The position numbers and the translations under genes were made by a program. Below, in pieces: positions 1 through 6,674 of a DNA stretch of 8,488 nucleotides; within the stretch, counting starts at the first letter, position 1; each line of letters opens with the position of its first letter. This DNA comes from Lachnospiraceae bacterium. Lineage in GTDB: Bacteria > Bacillota > Clostridia > Lachnospirales > Lachnospiraceae. A model generated the notes under the pieces. It was not told the origin of the DNA and made no database searches. It worked only from the letters and a program-made list of their open reading frames with translations. The stretch spans positions 1-8,488 of the forward strand of contig JAAVAF010000125.1 in the NCBI GenBank assembly GCA_014804225.1, in the 5' to 3' direction.

Positions 1-36
1 GGATATAGACCGGCAGAACACCACCACCAATCATTC

Positions 37-52
37 CATCCATTTATGGATG
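37..52. repeat. Short perfect inverted repeat in the leader
   Basis: The arms CATCCAT (37-43) and ATGGATG (46-52) are perfect reverse complements around TT. The site lies about 75 bases upstream of the first gene. No T-tract follows, so it is not a terminator. It could be part of an operator or could be chance, since a 7-base arm is short. The rest of 1-127 shows no gene that I can support on either strand. Confidence 0.3.
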
Positions 53-70
53 ATAGTATAAAAGTTACAA

Positions 71-90
71 AATATATCGGGAGATATATT
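71..90. promoter_or_regulatory. Perfect 8-bp-arm palindrome upstream of the DUF4026-like gene
   Basis: AATATATC (71-78) and GATATATT (83-90) are perfect reverse complements separated by GGGA. The right arm contains TATATT (85-90), a five-of-six match to a -10 box, but no good -35 box lies 16-18 bases upstream. The position, 23 bases before the AGGAGG ribosome site, suits a repressor or activator operator or an mRNA hairpin. The absence of a following T-run argues against a terminator. The binding protein is unknown. Confidence 0.35.
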
Positions 91-127
91 GACAAATTTC
101 AAATTTTGAGATAGGAGGAAACTACAT

Positions 128-1435
128 ATGGCATTATTTGGAAAATTATTCGGAAAAAACAAGGAAAATGGAAAGAAAGAGGCTCCCGAAAAGGAAATTT
201 CGTGTATGATTGTGATTCCAAGAAACGGGGAGGAAGCTGACAATTATGCGCTTTTAGAAGATCGGCTTAAAAATTCAAGTTTGATACAGTTAAAGGACAG
301 CGTAAATGATGACGGATTAAAACTGAAAATAGCGTCAGGGGAATTGGAATATGATGTGCGAATCAGCACAACAGAAGTTGAGATTCCAGTGATGTTTCGG
401 ATACAGCATTTTTTCCGTGATATTGATATCGAGGCGATTCAAAAACAGAAGAAGGGTTTGTTTGTGGAAATGATGTTCAATGATCGTATTCTTGATTCGT
501 ATCACACACAATTAAAGCTGATTCATGAATTGGTACCCGATTGTCTTGCGGTATTAGATGCAAGTTCCGAGAAAGTGCTTTCGGGAAAATGGGTTGCGCT
601 TGCCGCAAAATCGAATGTACCGCCTTCGCCACGATATATTTTTACCGTACAGGCAGTATCCGGCGATGAGAGCGATGAGGTGTGGCTGCATAGTCACGGA
701 TTAAACAGGTGTGGGCTTTGCGAGCTTGAGATTTTAAATTCGACCAAGGATACTTATGATTCGCACTATAACATTATTGAGACGATGGCAAAGCGGTTGA
801 TTGAGAAAGGGGAGCCGTTGCAGGAAAAAGAGCCGATGTACCTTGCGATGGTGACGAATGAAATACCGCTGATTGCGGTAGCGGTTCCATGGAAGGAAGC
901 GTTAAAAAAATATCCGTCGGGAATTTTGGGCGGTATGGGTGACAGAAAGGAAGGGCATAACAAAGATACCGATGTGATTTTTTGTTATGCAACGCCGGAA
1001 GATTATGACAAAAAGCGGTATAGTGAAGTCAGCGTATTTGATGAATATCTGAGTGAGAATCCGATTTATATGCTCTCCAATCAGGAAACGGAGCGCATGA
1101 GAAGGCTTGCGGCGGAACGTTTGGAATATATGCTGAAAATGTTTGGCAGAGAAAAGATAAATATTCTTGTCAAGGTCGGACTTGAGGTTGATGAGGAGTT
1201 TAAGGAAGAAGGAAACAGCTTTGAACATATTTGGTTTGATTTCAAGGAAAAGCATAAAGATGCTTTTACGGCAGAGTTGACGCAAGAACCGTACTATGTG
1301 AAAGAATTGCATGAGGGGGCGGTTATGACGTTCCCATACAGCCAGATTACAGATTGGATTATTTTTACGCCAGACGGAAGAGTGACACCGGACGATGTTT
1401 ATTTGCTGGCGTATGACGGGTGGAATTTGGAATAG
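128..1435 (+). CDS. DUF4026-like protein with C-terminal DUF2314-like domain
   Basis: A 435-residue soluble protein with no signal peptide or membrane segment. The start is set by AGGAGG at 113-118, nine bases before ATG. After a basic tail (MALFGKLFGKNK) comes an N-terminal and middle part that I recognise as DUF4026-like. It includes a block around residues 85-180 with the run HELVPDCLAVLDAS, then SGKWVALAA and a PPSPRYIF segment. The last ~110 residues resemble DUF2314: an EHIWFDF strand at 366-372, a TAEL turn, a short HEGAVMTFPYSQITDWIIF core and a closing DGRVTPDDVYLL. In other genomes such proteins are uncharacterised, and no catalytic motif is evident here. The gene ends 41 bases before the response regulator on the same strand, so co-transcription is likely, but a functional link to signalling is only inferred. 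The family call is from memory of sequence style, not a search. Confidence 0.75.
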   Translation: MALFGKLFGKNKENGKKEAPEKEISCMIVIPRNGEEADNYALLEDRLKNSSLIQLKDSVNDDGLKLKIASGELEYDVRISTTEVEIPVMFRIQHFFRDIDIEAIQKQKKGLFVEMMFNDRILDSYHTQLKLIHELVPDCLAVLDASSEKVLSGKWVALAAKSNVPPSPRYIFTVQAVSGDESDEVWLHSHGLNRCGLCELEILNSTKDTYDSHYNIIETMAKRLIEKGEPLQEKEPMYLAMVTNEIPLIAVAVPWKEALKKYPSGILGGMGDRKEGHNKDTDVIFCYATPEDYDKKRYSEVSVFDEYLSENPIYMLSNQETERMRRLAAERLEYMLKMFGREKINILVKVGLEVDEEFKEEGNSFEHIWFDFKEKHKDAFTAELTQEPYYVKELHEGAVMTFPYSQITDWIIFTPDGRVTPDDVYLLAYDGWNLE

Positions 1436-1476
1436 CATTTGTACAGTTTGATAAAATATGGAAAGGTTTCAAACAA

Positions 1477-2202
1477 ATGTTCAGAATTGCCATATGTGAT
1501 GATGAAAAAATTTTTGCGGAAGAATTGAAGGAGATCATATCTGTCTACTTGATTGAACAAGGAACTCTTTTTGAAATAGACATATTCGGATCAGGTGAGG
1601 AACTTGCCGCACTTGGGGTTGAGGTCGTCCGTTATACGGCAGTGTTTTTAGATATTAGCATGGAAGGGATGGATGGTATTGAGGCAGCGAAAAAAATCCG
1701 TGCAGTAAGCAGAGAAGTGTTTATTGTGTTTGTAACAGCATATATCAGTTACTCTTTGGAAGGATATCGACTTGAGGCCATGCGGTACTTGCTTAAGGGA
1801 GGATTAAACTTTCCCGACACAGTGCAGGAATGCATGGATGCGATCATTGACAAGCTCAATTATACAGTTGTGAAAAAGGAGTTTGCGTTCAGGGAAGGCA
1901 GAAAAGAAGTAGCGTTGGAAAGGCTCTTGTATGTTGAGAGCAGATTGCACAAGTTGGAATTTCATGTTATGGAAAATACGATGAAGGTATATACCATGTA
2001 TCAAACATTAGATGAACTGGAGGATATGCTTGGGGGAAACGGTTTTGTGAGAATCCACAAGAGCTATCTCGTGAACCTAAAACATATCAACAGTGTTTCC
2101 AGATACAAGGCAGTACTGTCAGACGGAACAGAACTTGCAGTGCCAAAGGTACGGTATGCAGATGTGAAAGATCAATTTACGCAATATCAAGGAGAACTGT
2201 AG
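1477..2202 (+). CDS. LytTR-family (AgrA/LytR-type) response regulator
   Basis: A 241-residue cytoplasmic transcription factor controlled by phosphorylation. The receiver domain (1-120) has the full set of key residues: the acidic pair D8/D9 in ICDDE, phospho-acceptor D59 in VFLDIS, T87 in FVTAY and K107 in RYLLK. The LytTR DNA-binding domain (about 140-238) is recognisable from the FVRIHKSYLVNLKHI stretch and the closing AVPKVRY. An upstream in-frame ATG at 1420 would overlap the previous gene and add 19 residues without homology. I chose ATG 1477 because it gives a canonical MFRIAICDD start with GGAAAGG ten bases upstream. The stop codon TAG directly abuts the kinase start at 2203, so the two are surely co-transcribed and probably translationally coupled. 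In this family the regulators usually bind paired direct repeats. I saw no clear pair in this window, so the target is unknown. Confidence 0.93.
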   Translation: MFRIAICDDEKIFAEELKEIISVYLIEQGTLFEIDIFGSGEELAALGVEVVRYTAVFLDISMEGMDGIEAAKKIRAVSREVFIVFVTAYISYSLEGYRLEAMRYLLKGGLNFPDTVQECMDAIIDKLNYTVVKKEFAFREGRKEVALERLLYVESRLHKLEFHVMENTMKVYTMYQTLDELEDMLGGNGFVRIHKSYLVNLKHINSVSRYKAVLSDGTELAVPKVRYADVKDQFTQYQGEL

Positions 2203-2415
2203 ATGTTTGATTTCATGTGCGAGGCTTTAATCATGTTTATTGAAATATTGCTTTGTAAAATGCTTGGCGAAATATTCGGTGAGGTGCGCTATAAGGGGTG
2301 GATTAACGCAATACAGTTCATACTGGAGGCGGTCTGCGTATTTACAGTGTTACAGATACTTGGCAGTTTTTTAGTAGTGAAAGAAGCCGTGATGATTTGT
2401 TTACTGCATATATGA
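2203..2415 (+). CDS. N-terminal fragment of split GHKL sensor kinase
   Basis: A 70-codon frame that begins directly after the regulator stop, with AAGGAG at 2189-2194 eight bases before ATG. It encodes two hydrophobic segments (about residues 3-25 and 33-58), typical of the first membrane helices of Agr-type peptide-sensing kinases, and ends at TGA 2413-2415. It stops in the middle of a third hydrophobic segment that continues in the -1 frame in the next entry. Removal of one T in the TTT at 2400-2402 relative to an intact ancestor would explain the break and give the continuous reading VMIC-FTAYMICHIK. On its own this piece has no catalytic part. It is best read as the 5' part of one kinase gene covering 2203-3497. 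Confidence 0.75.
   Translation: MFDFMCEALIMFIEILLCKMLGEIFGEVRYKGWINAIQFILEAVCVFTVLQILGSFLVVKEAVMICLLHI
2396..2415 (+). other. Apparent frameshift site with ATGA stop-start overlap
   Basis: The upstream kinase frame ends at TGA 2413-2415, and the downstream frame is open across this point, offset by -1. ATG 2412-2414 overlaps the stop as ATGA, a common coupling arrangement, but no ribosome site precedes it. The run TTT at 2400-2402 is the most natural place for a lost base. A heptamer T TTT TTA in the correct phase for -1 slippage lies at 2367-2373, but slipping there would insert a charged stretch (SSERSRDD) into a membrane segment, which fits the family less well. Confidence 0.6.
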
Positions 2416-3497
2416 TTTGTCATATTAAAATTGGGATAGGAAAAGCGTTTTTACTGACATTGTTGTATTTTGCAATGTCGTTGTCAGTGGAATATGTGGT
2501 ATATTTCTTTAACGATAGTAATGGATACATAAAAGCGCCAGACGGGAGATGGTACAGCATTGAAGGTATCTTTGTAATACTTCTTGCAAAAGCTGTCGTG
2601 TTTCTATGCATTCTTGCCATAAGGAAACGTCTGCGGGGGAAATCAATGGATCTGTTGTCCGACACGGACTGGATCAGGCTTATGATTTTTCCAATATTTA
2701 CGATCATAATTGTTATGGTGTTGGTTTCCGCTATTCGGTATATGGAAACATCTGAACAGATCATGCTGTTGTCCGTTGGTTCGTTTGGGATGTTGGGAAT
2801 GAATATTATGGTATTTTATATCATTCGAGATGTTGCGGAAAGGAAGGAACAGATATATGAGAGCAGGATTTTCAGGATACAGGCAGAGAATCGTGCACAG
2901 ATGTATCGTTCCATATCGGAGGGATTTGACCGGCAGAAAAGAAAAACGCATGAATATAAAAATCATATCATCTGTATGCAGGCGCTGTTGGAGGAGAAGC
3001 AGTATGAAAAGCTGGAGAACTACATAAAAAGAATATACGGTGGATTGGATGGAGATGGGAATTCGATTGACACAAACAATGTCATCGTAAATGCGGTATT
3101 AAATACAAAATACCGTGAGGCGCAGGAGGCAGGGATTGTTTTTGCGCTTCGGATCAATGACCTGTCGGGGCTTGGTATGAAGGACGAGGACGTGGTGACA
3201 GTTTTGTGCAATTTGCTGGATAACGCGATTGAGGCATGCAGGGAATGTGACGGGAAAAAGATTATAAAGCTGAAATTTGTGATAGAGGACGGAATGGTAA
3301 AGATTGGCGTGAGAAATACGTTTCAAACTCCTGTGGTTTACGAACACGGTGAGATAAAAACGACGAAAACATTTCAAAAAGAAGAGCATGGTACAGGGAT
3401 TAAAAATATCATAGAAGTGATAGAGAAGTATGGAGGTTCCTATGTGATAAATAATAAAGATGGGGAATTTTATTTCTCAATTGTGCTTCCTAAATAA
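2412..3497 (+). CDS. C-terminal part of split GHKL sensor histidine kinase (Agr/HPK10-like)
   Basis: A 361-residue frame holding the rest of the membrane sensor and the whole catalytic core. Hydrophobic segments lie at about 9-33, 50-71, 89-108 and 117-138. A linker helix (about 138-175) leads to the phospho-acceptor motif THEYKNH, with H180 the likely phosphorylated histidine. The ATP-binding GHKL domain shows the N-box CNLLDNAIEA (266-275) and the G-box HGTGIKNI (326-333). This is the HDxKN-type kinase that pairs with LytTR regulators, often sensing peptides in Gram-positive bacteria. The frame is also open back to a TTG at 2397, but neither start has a proper ribosome site, which supports its being the continuation of the 2203 frame. 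If not joined, this part could still be made by coupling through the ATGA overlap, but would lack its first two helices. A terminator follows six bases after the stop. Confidence 0.85.
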   Translation: MICHIKIGIGKAFLLTLLYFAMSLSVEYVVYFFNDSNGYIKAPDGRWYSIEGIFVILLAKAVVFLCILAIRKRLRGKSMDLLSDTDWIRLMIFPIFTIIIVMVLVSAIRYMETSEQIMLLSVGSFGMLGMNIMVFYIIRDVAERKEQIYESRIFRIQAENRAQMYRSISEGFDRQKRKTHEYKNHIICMQALLEEKQYEKLENYIKRIYGGLDGDGNSIDTNNVIVNAVLNTKYREAQEAGIVFALRINDLSGLGMKDEDVVTVLCNLLDNAIEACRECDGKKIIKLKFVIEDGMVKIGVRNTFQTPVVYEHGEIKTTKTFQKEEHGTGIKNIIEVIEKYGGSYVINNKDGEFYFSIVLPK

Positions 3498-3502
3498 AGG
3501 GC

Positions 3503-3542
3503 ATCCCATAAGTTGGCAGATTATCGACTTATGGGATTTTTT
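3503..3542 (+). terminator. Rho-independent terminator after the kinase
   Basis: ATCCCATAAGT (3503-3513) and ACTTATGGGAT (3527-3537) are perfect reverse complements with a 13-base loop, followed by a run of six T (3537-3542). It lies six bases after the kinase stop and closes the first transcription unit. The stem is only moderately GC-rich, but perfect arms plus the T-run make the call firm. Confidence 0.9.
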
Positions 3543-3595
3543 ATGTCATTTTATGCTTTAAAATGTCCGTTTTCTGCAAATAATATTGATTTATT

Positions 3596-3624
3596 TTGAC
3601 TTTTCTCCTATAGTTGTGTTGATT
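3596..3624 (+). promoter_or_regulatory. Weak candidate promoter for the lipoprotein operon
   Basis: TTGACT (3596-3601) is a five-of-six -35 match. Seventeen bases later TTGATT (3619-3624) is only a three-of-six match to a -10 box. It is the best pair I could find between the terminator and the lipoprotein gene, and a promoter is expected there because the upstream unit is terminated. The weak -10 suggests activator dependence or a wrong call. Confidence 0.3.
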
Positions 3625-3634
3625 GCCGACTTTG

Positions 3635-3652
3635 CAAAAAGGTTACTTTTTG
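3635..3652. repeat. Palindrome in the leader of the lipoprotein gene
   Basis: CAAAAAG (3635-3641) and CTTTTTG (3646-3652) are perfect reverse complements around GTTA. The site ends 16 bases before the GGAGG of the lipoprotein gene and would sit in its mRNA leader if the candidate promoter upstream is real. It could be an operator or a weak hairpin. It is AT-rich, so chance is not excluded. Confidence 0.3.
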
Positions 3653-3677
3653 AAATATATTGATGAATGGAGGAAAT

Positions 3678-5045
3678 ATGAAACAAAAGATAAAGCTGCT
3701 GATGATGCTGTGGGTGTTGTGCGGTTGTCTATGCGCGTGTGGGGGCGAGACAATGACGCAAGGGGATAAATATTGGGCAGATGCTCAGAGCGCAGGAAGT
3801 CTGGAGGATTATTTGGCAGACGAAGATGTATCTATTGATTGGAAAACCTTGCGGGAGGAGGCAAAAAACGAAGAGCTTTCTCTACAGCAGCAGTTTAAGA
3901 TTGTGAGTTTGCTTTGTACATATGAATATCAGTGCCTTTTGGAGGCGGATGATACGGAATTGTCATATTATCAACGGCTTTCAGGAGAAGATGAACTTAG
4001 GATGTTTCGGATGGACTATCCTGACAGTTCTCCCTATGCAAATGCGTATCTGAAAAAGGTGAACATTGCACCGAATGAATTTTGGGAAGCTTTTGTGGTG
4101 ACTTTTAATCCATGTGATTACTTAGAAGCTTTGATTGCCGCAGCCGACGAATTGGATGGTCAGACAATTTTAAATTTGCTGGAAGGGTTGAATGAGAATG
4201 ACATGTGGGGGATGAAGCTTAAGGCAGCGCTCATGAAATGGATTCAGGTTCATCCCGAAGCAATGGAGGATTATATTGAGGTGTTGATAGAAAAAGGCTA
4301 TTGTGAAAATTGGGGTATTTATCAATGGCAACATGTATTTTTGTACAACAAATATGCCCCGTATGCAATCAACACTGCGACAGTAGATGATGCACTTTCT
4401 TATATTAGTGGTGTTCGGGAAACGCTGATTCCACAGTTGGGATCAGAATTTGAAAGGGTATTTGAGCAACGCTCGGAGTTTGGAGAGGGTCATTATTATA
4501 ATACAATGCTGACGGTTGGGGTTGATGAGGCTTTGGATGTGGAGGAGGCCTTGGAGGTCAGGCGTCCCGAAAAGATTGCGCTTGAGGGGAAGAAAGTCAT
4601 TGCGTTTTATCGTAATCCCTATGCGCAGGAATTTGAGGGTTCTCCGACGACCTTGCGTATTTTGGGTGATTTTATGATAGGGCTTTCGGAGGAAGAATAT
4701 CCTAAAACAGTTGCGGAAACGGACTATTATTTGGTGCTGACTGCATTTTATGAATATGGTGGAACGTATGAGAGTGCTTTTGGAAGGGAAAGTCCGATAC
4801 AATGGGTTATTTCAAGGACACCTGTGGATTTGTATGAGGCAAAGACAGGACGGTTTCTAGGGCGTATTGGCACTTTGTTGGAGAAGTCGCCGGATTCTAT
4901 AGGTATTTGGAGTGATGAGGAGAAAGAATATATATGCTATCCGGAGCCTGTATCGGCAGACGTTTTGTCCTATATTTATCACAACATCAATGAACCGGAA
5001 AAATATGCCTATTTGATGGACAGTGTTCCGGAAAATAATGAATGA
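3678..5045 (+). CDS. Putative lipoprotein of unknown function
   Basis: A 455-residue protein with a lipoprotein signal peptide: MKQKIK, then a hydrophobic core LLMMLWVLCG and two overlapping lipobox-like motifs, LCGC (Cys17) and LCAC (Cys21). Cys21 followed by GGE is the more typical acylation site, and the run of four cysteines in seven residues is unusual. I chose ATG 3678 because GGAGG lies at 3669-3673, with a rather short four-base spacing. The frame extends to a TTG at 3660 and an ATG at 3663, but neither has a ribosome site. The mature part is acidic and rich in aromatic residues. It appears helical at about residues 60-270, with a probable beta-containing end carrying segments such as YYLVLTAFYEYGG and TGRFLGRIGTL. 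I recognise no named family and no catalytic motif. It is anchored outside the membrane next to two membrane proteins, so a joint surface role is inferred. Confidence 0.8.
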   Translation: MKQKIKLLMMLWVLCGCLCACGGETMTQGDKYWADAQSAGSLEDYLADEDVSIDWKTLREEAKNEELSLQQQFKIVSLLCTYEYQCLLEADDTELSYYQRLSGEDELRMFRMDYPDSSPYANAYLKKVNIAPNEFWEAFVVTFNPCDYLEALIAAADELDGQTILNLLEGLNENDMWGMKLKAALMKWIQVHPEAMEDYIEVLIEKGYCENWGIYQWQHVFLYNKYAPYAINTATVDDALSYISGVRETLIPQLGSEFERVFEQRSEFGEGHYYNTMLTVGVDEALDVEEALEVRRPEKIALEGKKVIAFYRNPYAQEFEGSPTTLRILGDFMIGLSEEEYPKTVAETDYYLVLTAFYEYGGTYESAFGRESPIQWVISRTPVDLYEAKTGRFLGRIGTLLEKSPDSIGIWSDEEKEYICYPEPVSADVLSYIYHNINEPEKYAYLMDSVPENNE

Positions 5046-5095
5046 CAGTGACTGCTGATGTAGAGGCAGCGTTGGGGTTGGTGATAAAATTTTGA
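5042..5095 (+). CDS. Possible 17-residue coupling ORF between lipoprotein and copy 1
   Basis: ATG 5042-5044 overlaps the lipoprotein stop as ATGA, and the frame reads MTVTADVEAALGLVIKF before stopping at TGA 5093-5095. That stop lies inside the GAGGAGG ribosome site of the next gene. The layout would let ribosomes ending the lipoprotein pass on to the next gene. No ribosome site of its own is obvious, and nothing is known of such a peptide, so this may simply be spacer sequence. Confidence 0.2.
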   Translation: MTVTADVEAALGLVIKF

Positions 5096-5840
5096 GGAGG
5101 AACAGAGAATGGTAGTAGTAATGATTGTAGTAATGATTGTAATTGGAGTGATTCTTTTTGTGAACACTGTTTTTCGTTGGGATAGGTTTTCACAAAACTT
5201 TCCGTTGAAGCATTATCCTATATGGAAAGTGAATACGACGAAATATATATATGAGACATATGGGGACAAGGCGCTTAGAAAGTATTTATTATTTCTATCT
5301 TTTGTCTTTATTGCTCTTGGGATTTGGTGTGTTGTTTTGATAACAAAAGACATTACGGAGCGTGTGCAGATAGCAGATTTTCCACAGATACAGAAAGGGG
5401 ATACTGTTTCTTTTGCGGGGGGCGAGTTGACGCTGGATCATGTGGGAAAGCCTGAGGGTTTTATGGCAAAACGGTTCAATATTGATAAAAACAGATATGA
5501 GGAGGTTGAAGTGAAAGCGGACGCATATGACGAGACTATGCTGCTGGTCATGACAACACTGACAAACAACAGTACCGAAACGCTAAGTATCGTGCATGAA
5601 GATTTAAAATTCTATGCGAAGCCGCCAGAAGAGGGGAACAACATCAAGGGGCGCGCGGCTGTTGACGGCTATTTATACCATGACGATCCCATAGAATTGG
5701 CTGCCGGGGAGAGCGTACCCGTTTGGTTTTGGCTCAGTCTTACCAAAGAAGAAGAGAAACAGCCATTTTGGTTTGTTTTACAGTATGGCAGTACAGGCTG
5801 TATTCTGGGAGCACGCTCCGGGCCTTTGGAGATACATATT
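5080..5840 (+). repeat. Tandem duplication unit, copy 1
   Basis: From the GGTG-AATTT-AGGAGG leader through the shared ATACATATT near the gene end, this segment matches 5931-6674 almost throughout. It includes the ribosome site and nearly the entire coding region. Matching of both leader and coding parts shows a DNA-level tandem duplication, followed by divergence at many silent and some coding positions. Confidence 0.8.
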
Positions 5841-5858
5841 GGAGGCGTAGTAGAATGA
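5109..5858 (+). CDS. Two-helix membrane protein with extracytoplasmic domain, copy 1
   Basis: A 249-residue protein of unknown function. GAGGAGG (5094-5100) sits eight bases before ATG. The first helix is residues 1-19, a Val/Ile/Met run whose DNA holds a 12-base tandem repeat (5115-5138). A basic segment (20-57), probably cytoplasmic, carries FRWD and TKYIYE. The second helix is about 58-79 (KYLLFLSFVFIALGIW). The remaining ~170 residues should lie outside and look like a beta-sandwich. Segments such as LLVMTTLTNNSTETLSI, ELAAGESVPVWFW and FVLQYGSTGC recall the DUF4352/telokin-like extracellular domains of Gram-positive surface proteins, though I cannot confirm membership. The protein ends with a probable last strand PLEIHIGG, which its tandem partner has lost. 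It is downstream of the lipoprotein gene with only 63 bases between them, and is probably co-transcribed. Confidence 0.85.
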   Translation: MVVVMIVVMIVIGVILFVNTVFRWDRFSQNFPLKHYPIWKVNTTKYIYETYGDKALRKYLLFLSFVFIALGIWCVVLITKDITERVQIADFPQIQKGDTVSFAGGELTLDHVGKPEGFMAKRFNIDKNRYEEVEVKADAYDETMLLVMTTLTNNSTETLSIVHEDLKFYAKPPEEGNNIKGRAAVDGYLYHDDPIELAAGESVPVWFWLSLTKEEEKQPFWFVLQYGSTGCILGARSGPLEIHIGGVVE

Positions 5859-5930
5859 CAATAATTGAGCTCGTATTACGCAGCATCCGAAGTTGTTTCC
5901 GTTTGCGAAATGGTGCAGATGGAGTCCAAT

Positions 5931-6674
5931 GGTGGAATTTAGGAGGAATAGAGAATGATAGTGGCAATAATTTTTATAATAATTGGATTGATTATTTTTG
6001 TGAACGCTGTTTTTCGTTGGGACAGTTATTCACAAAACCTTCCATTGGAGAATTACCCTAGATGGAAAGTAAATACGACAAAATATATATATGAGGCATA
6101 TGGAGACAAGGCGCTTAGAAAGTATTTATTGTTTCTATCTTTCGTTTTTATTGCACTTGGAATCTGGTTCGGTGTTTTGAGAACAAAAGACATTACAGAG
6201 CGTGTGCAGATAGCAGATTTTCCGCAGATATGGCGAGGAGATACCGTTTCCTTTGCGGGGGGTGAACTGGCATTGGAGCAAGTAGGAATATCCGAGGGAT
6301 TTACGGCAATGAGGTTCAATATAGATAAAAGCAGATATGAGGAGGTTGAAGTAAAAGCGGACGCACGTGACGAGACCATGTTTCTGGTTATGACAACACT
6401 GACAAACGACAGTACTGGAACGTTAAGTATCGTGCATGAGGATTTGAAATTCTATGCGAAACCGGAAGAGGGCAATAATATCAAGGGACACGCGATTGTT
6501 GATGGTTATTTGTTTCATGAAAATGCTATAGAACTGGCTGCTGGGGAGAGCATACCGGTTTGGTTTTGGACGAGCTTTACCGAGGAAGAACTGAAGCAGT
6601 CCTATTTGCTTGTTTTACAATATGGCAATACGGGATGTTTGGTAGCTCCACCCTCTTGACTTTTTATACATATT
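5931..6674 (+). repeat. Tandem duplication unit, copy 2
   Basis: Second copy of the unit at 5080-5840. Similarity continues past the copy 2 stop codon: after TGA (6657-6659) the bases CTT TTT ATA CAT ATT align in frame with CCT TTG GAG ATA CAT ATT of copy 1, with one codon missing. This shows that copy 2 once encoded the same C-terminal end. Confidence 0.75.
5955..6659 (+). CDS. Two-helix membrane protein with extracytoplasmic domain, copy 2 (C-terminally shortened)
   Basis: A 234-residue paralogue of the preceding protein, with about 80% identical residues over the aligned ~214 positions by my manual count. AGGAGG (5941-5946) lies eight bases before ATG. The layout is the same: helix 1 (1-17), basic loop with RWKVNTTKYIYE, helix 2 (about 57-76, KYLLFLSFVFIALGI identical to copy 1), then the outer domain. 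The linker TKDITERVQIADFP is fully conserved, while residues facing outward in the beta domain differ more. It ends at TGC LVAPPS, where copy 1 carries on for about 14 more residues including the EIHIGG strand. Decayed sequence after the stop still matches that strand. Loss of a final strand may weaken folding or alter partner binding, but the high identity of the body suggests the protein is still under selection. Confidence 0.82.
   Translation: MIVAIIFIIIGLIIFVNAVFRWDSYSQNLPLENYPRWKVNTTKYIYEAYGDKALRKYLLFLSFVFIALGIWFGVLRTKDITERVQIADFPQIWRGDTVSFAGGELALEQVGISEGFTAMRFNIDKSRYEEVEVKADARDETMFLVMTTLTNDSTGTLSIVHEDLKFYAKPEEGNNIKGHAIVDGYLFHENAIELAAGESIPVWFWTSFTEEELKQSYLLVLQYGNTGCLVAPPS

Noticed and set aside
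1..114. Open frame on the + strand ending at TAG 112-114, as a possible end of an upstream gene, and a short - strand frame (MDGMIGGGVLPVYI) running off the left edge.
   Set aside because: A run of 37 codons without a stop is not rare, and the protein looks unlike anything I know. The - strand frame has no ribosome site. Neither can be chosen over the other from this window.
902..1438. Long - strand open frame of 178 codons opposite the DUF4026-like gene.
   Set aside because: It is a shadow of the + strand gene: composition is atypical, there is no ribosome site, and the + strand protein has recognisable domains.
1443..1451. ACAGTTTGA, resembling a LytTR binding half-site before the response regulator.
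   Set aside because: Only one copy is seen, with no second repeat at the usual spacing.
2367..2373. In-phase heptamer T TTT TTA as a programmed -1 frameshift site in the kinase.
   Set aside because: Not accepted as the main explanation, because shifting there would put SSERSRDD into a hydrophobic segment and no strong downstream hairpin was seen. A lost T near 2400 fits the family better.
3531..3599. A 22-codon frame (MGFFMSFYALKCPFSANNIDLF) after the kinase, considered as a signal peptide precursor because it contains a cysteine.
   Set aside because: It starts inside the terminator stem, has no ribosome site and lacks the features of an Agr-type precursor.
5855..6061. A 68-codon frame starting at the ATGA overlap after copy 1 and running into copy 2 in another frame.
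   Set aside because: Most of it overlaps the well-supported copy 2 gene out of frame, and the protein shows no recognisable features.
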